The notes under the pieces: generated by a model
What the model saw: only the letters and a program-made list of their open reading frames with translations
The model's database searches: none
What the model was told of the DNA's origin: nothing
Shown here: positions 60,786 to 64,000 of the stretch, piece after piece
Layout: each line of letters opens with the position of its first letter
Numbering within the stretch: the stretch's first letter is position 1
Origin: Apostichopus japonicus
Lineage: Eukaryota; Echinodermata; Holothuroidea; Aspidochirotida; Stichopodidae
Direction of reading: 5' to 3'
Length of the DNA stretch: 64,000 nucleotides
Assembly: GCF_037975245.1 (NCBI RefSeq)
Contig: NC_092571.1
Coordinates: forward strand, 17,998,417 to 18,062,416
Position numbers and translations under genes: made by a program

Positions 60786-61896
60786 ATACGTTTTTTGGAA
60801 ATGCATTTTCTTGCTGATGTTTTATGCATGGAGTATTTCCTCTTATTTTTTCTTTAAAAAAAAAAATCCTCTGATTCCATTTTTTTTTTCAATATTTCTG
60901 TCACATGTTTTCCATAATCGCAAATGTTAGACGCTTTCTGGTTTTAGACGTTTTCTGGTTTTGATAGAAGCTGTAGCCTAAAGCCGAAAGAGTGAAGACA
61001 TTTTTATTGTTGTGGCAAATCCACAAATGAAACAATCATAGTCTTACTCGCTTCAATTTGTCCCAATTATTAATTGAAATACTCGACAATCGTAAACCAT
61101 TTGTAAAGATTGGAACCTCCCCAGGAGCACTTTCGAAGGATTTTCTATTCATTCCTCAATTTCCCTGTGGAACCAATTAAAATCCAAACCTTGGTACTCG
61201 TCATAAACAAAGGGGGAAAAACAGGTGTACGTGTAAACAAAAGAGCGATTAAAATCGATTTTGTTTTTTGACAGGCTTCCCGTCCTTCCGTCAACGCACG
61301 ATAGAATAGCGATAACTAGAACGTTTTCGCAACTCGCCTATACTGCGGGGACAAAAAGGAGAAAGTCACGGAAAAATATATTTAACATATTTATTTTAAA
61401 CAGCTCATGCTTTATTGACTACTCCAATTAATGAATGTTTACATTTAACAAAAAATGATTTCACACCAGAACTATACGGTTGACATACAGTGGACAAACA
61501 ATCGACGAACGAACAAACAACAAACACAATAACAAGAATTGACAAAGAAACAAAAAGCTATTGTTCTTCTCAAATTGTTGATAAACATTTGCAATAATAC
61601 TAAACAAACACTCACACAAACAAACTCACACACACGCAAATATGCACACGAACACACGACCGAAAAAAAATGTTGCAGAATATATATATATATATAAAAT
61701 TTAGCCAAATGTGCACGAAAACTAATAAAAACAATACTACAGCTCCGAATATTACATGATTATATAAGTTGATACCTTAAGTTTGCCGTTCTAATCAGAC
61801 AACATTAGTCAAATTCTTAATTAAAAATATGAGATTACAGAAAGAACCACCCAGTTGGGACAATTTTTTTCTATACTGTAGTGTCATGTCCCGCTT

Positions 61897-61996
61897 TTCA
61901 GAGCACTCGTATTGTCAGTGAGAGCAGTATGAATATCATGTTTCTATCACATAAAGGTTAGGAACTGTTTGTACTGTCAATACGAGTGCTTTGAAG
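61897..61996. repeat. Inverted repeat / hairpin
   Basis: AGCACTCGTATTG (about 61902-61914) and its exact complement CAATACGAGTGCT (about 61978-61990) form the core of arms of about 30 bp with a few mismatches, separated by about 40 bp. It could be a short foldback element or a transcribed hairpin. Confidence 0.6.
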
Positions 61997-62946
61997 CATG
62001 ATATAGGAGGACAGTTTAAAGAGGTATTAGCATTACGAAATTGTCCTGGCTGAAAGAACAAACACACAGAACACTTACACAAGAACCTTTAATAGCCATA
62101 GTCTCAATAACGTCAGAGTGTACAGTGTACGACATTAAATAAATGTTACGTCATCACTGTGGTTACGGTACTGTAAGAAACAGTTATATCAAAGCTCTCT
62201 TTTTTGAAGGAAATAAATCGAAGCAAAACTGAGTGCAATAATTCATTTGATCACGAATAGAAAATGAGAAAATACTGCTAAAATCTGTTATTCCTGTGTA
62301 GGAAAAAATTTTTTTTTTTTACCGGCGTGAGTAATATTCAATCATATATACATTTAAAAAAAATCGTTATTATGTCTATCCACAAATCAACTCGTAAAAT
62401 GGAAAAAAATGGTGAACTAAAATTTGTGAACGATGATCAGAGACGGTCAACAAACCCAAATATTAATTGACATAAAGTATTAAGTTATTAGATACACGTG
62501 CATTTGCATCCATGATTATGTGGGCATACGTCCACAAATTCAAGGCATGTAAAATGCAAATTATTTATTTTCATATTTGCACAGTTTGACGGCAATTTGA
62601 CACCATGGTTTCATGTGACATGCCAATGACAGACAAGTAAACTGTTATCTTAAAGATAAACAATATTGAATTTAATTAGTTGAAAAATGATCATCTCAAA
62701 ATCTTGCCCCTATAACTCAAGGTATATTTGATTGAAGTGTACATCAATTGCGTAAATGCCATCATTTAAATTCCACTGTTGCCAGATGCAATAATCACAC
62801 AAAAATAACACAAAATTTTAGGTCAAAGGTCAAATCTCAGCCTTCATCCATTAACTGCTACGAGGATTTGATTTTGACTTAAAACTGGAATTAAATAATC
62901 CAGGACTTTTTCTTAATGAATCAATTTCAACCACCGGAATATCTCT

Positions 62947-63234
62947 TTAATATAAGAGTCCGAACTTATCAACTTGACTGATTCGTTTTCCATAACCTGG
63001 TAAACGACTCCCAGCCGATTGTAAACGGTTAAGGAATCCTCCGTGTTCTATATCATCATCCTCATCATCATTATCATCATCATTATCACCAGCATCATCA
63101 TCATCATTATTATCGTCATCTGCTTCGTCATATTCGGCAGTGTTTACTGACTTTCCTTTGAGGCCGGATAACTGTTTCTGACTCAAATCATCTTCTTCGC
63201 TCTCTAACCAATAGGTTCTCATATATCCCTTACC
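62947..63234 (-). CDS. Last exon of a membrane (receptor-type) guanylate cyclase
   Basis: The exon opens after TTCTTTTTAG and runs to the stop at 62947. It begins GKGYMRTYWLESEED. The pattern (K)GKG-x-M/V-x-T-Y/F-W-L is the hallmark of the extreme C-terminal end of the class III guanylate cyclase domain, as in natriuretic-peptide receptors. The ATG at 63222 is inside this motif and is not a start. After the motif comes a tail of about 80 residues with an Asp-rich stretch, coded by an ATC/ATT-rich trinucleotide tract (about 63045-63120), then GFLNRLQSAGSRLPGYGKR and the end FGLLY. The catalytic core and receptor part lie on exons to the right of the window. The enzyme would make cGMP from GTP at the membrane. 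Confidence 0.75.
   Translation of the reverse strand, partial: GKGYMRTYWLESEEDDLSQKQLSGLKGKSVNTAEYDEADDDNNDDDDAGDNDDDNDDEDDDIEHGGFLNRLQSAGSRLPGYGKRISQVDKFGLLY
63045..63120. repeat. Coding (ATC/ATT)n trinucleotide tract
   Basis: An imperfect TCATCATCATTATCA-type repeat inside the guanylate cyclase last exon, encoding Asp/Asn on the minus strand. Confidence 0.85.
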
Positions 63235-64000
63235 CTAAAAAGAACAAGACAAACGTATATAGTCATTTTCTTTTATCTTAATTTTTAGATGGCAATCGTG
63301 TCTTGATTCCCGTTATACAGCCTCAAAAAGGGCCGCTTTTACTGTGGAACGACGTGGCCAAGGTTGACAAGAATGGTCAGAAAAGTGAAGGGGGACACAT
63401 TGCCTCGAAGCTCGGGGTTAATTAGGGGGGACGGGGAAGTTGGAATAAAGAATAACATATTCTCATTTTTCATAACATAATTTAGGCAAAGTTAGACTGA
63501 ATAATGATAGGGCCCGATCTTGGCGCCTCTGGAAATCGTTGTTGTCGACCAAACAGTCTTACCTCGATTCCAGTCACACAACGATAATATTGAAGTTTTT
63601 TGTGTGTTTATATCCAACAGTCCAGTTTTTATTTGATTCGATATACAGCCTAACAGGTGACGCAATCTCAGTGTGTTACGAAATCTTGATTTTAATATAA
63701 AATTACCATTTCCATTTTAATTCGGATTCAAAAGCACAGCGTCGTGATTAATAATGATATCATCTTCGAGTTTTAAATTTATTCTTTTTTATTTTATTAG
63801 TATTAAGTTTCACGTTGGCTTTCATTTGATTTTTGTAACAGACATGTGCTATTAACCGGTGCTGTGACCGTGTGGATAAAGGCGGTGGAATTTGAAGCAA
63901 TGATGCTTAGCAATCGCCCTAACTTAACTTTTAATTGTTGGAAGACATGTTGACCTTACTTAGGATACATACGTTACATTCCATTGGGTTAGTGTTTACG
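63235..64000 (-). other. Intron of the guanylate cyclase gene
   Basis: I searched the minus strand for the preceding cyclase exon (a core motif such as GDTVNTASRME) and found none, so this intron runs past the right edge. No other gene is seen. Confidence 0.5.

Noticed and set aside
62947-63222. Neuropeptide precursor (Gly-Lys-Arg amidation-type site in LPGYGKR)
   Set aside because: There is no signal peptide, and the start of the exon matches the end of a guanylate cyclase domain (GKG.MRTYWL) right after a splice acceptor.

Overview
This window reads as nuclear DNA of an invertebrate deuterostome. An echinoderm, perhaps a sea cucumber, is my best guess, but that is inference from gene types and repeat style, not a database match. 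Supporting signs are AT-rich DNA, split genes with GTAAGT/YAG splice sites, very long introns, tRNA-derived SINEs, many short hAT-like elements with 8-bp target duplications, abundant (TA)n tracts, and intron-poor lineage-specific receptor families. I see no bacterial features.

Left part (about 6.6-26.6 kb): four phase-compatible exons on the plus strand form the 3' half of a single-pass membrane protein gene. One exon is a short extracellular piece (6650-6795), one a transmembrane helix (17862-17946), one a basic juxtamembrane segment (20288-20366), and the last a 469-residue disordered cytoplasmic tail (25208-26617). The introns hold most of the repeats: a 68-bp minisatellite, nested hAT-like elements, and a perfect (TCCA)271 tract.

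Middle part (32-52.3 kb): four related class A GPCR genes lie in alternating orientation, as two head-to-head pairs (31983-33195 minus with 37702-38908 plus; 43665-44793 minus with 51131-52304 plus). They resemble the Tre1/Moody/GPR84/melatonin-receptor branch but lack several standard motif residues. All four open right after a splice acceptor of the same phase, so each is a 3' coding exon whose upstream exon is not identified. The second pair shares a 653-bp block at about 98% identity flanked by much more divergent sequence, which looks like gene conversion. Between the genes are tRNA-derived SINEs, an array of identical 373-bp tRNA-like units, TTAA-type and hAT-type elements and minisatellites.

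Right part (52.3-64 kb): a U2-snRNA-like sequence, a first exon of a secreted or membrane Ig-like protein (minus strand), an apparently intronless heparan/uronyl 2-O-sulfotransferase-like Golgi enzyme (plus strand), and the last exon of a membrane guanylate cyclase (minus strand) whose remainder lies beyond the right edge. Apart from the GPCR family, these genes do not form an evident pathway. Cell-surface signalling is the only common theme.
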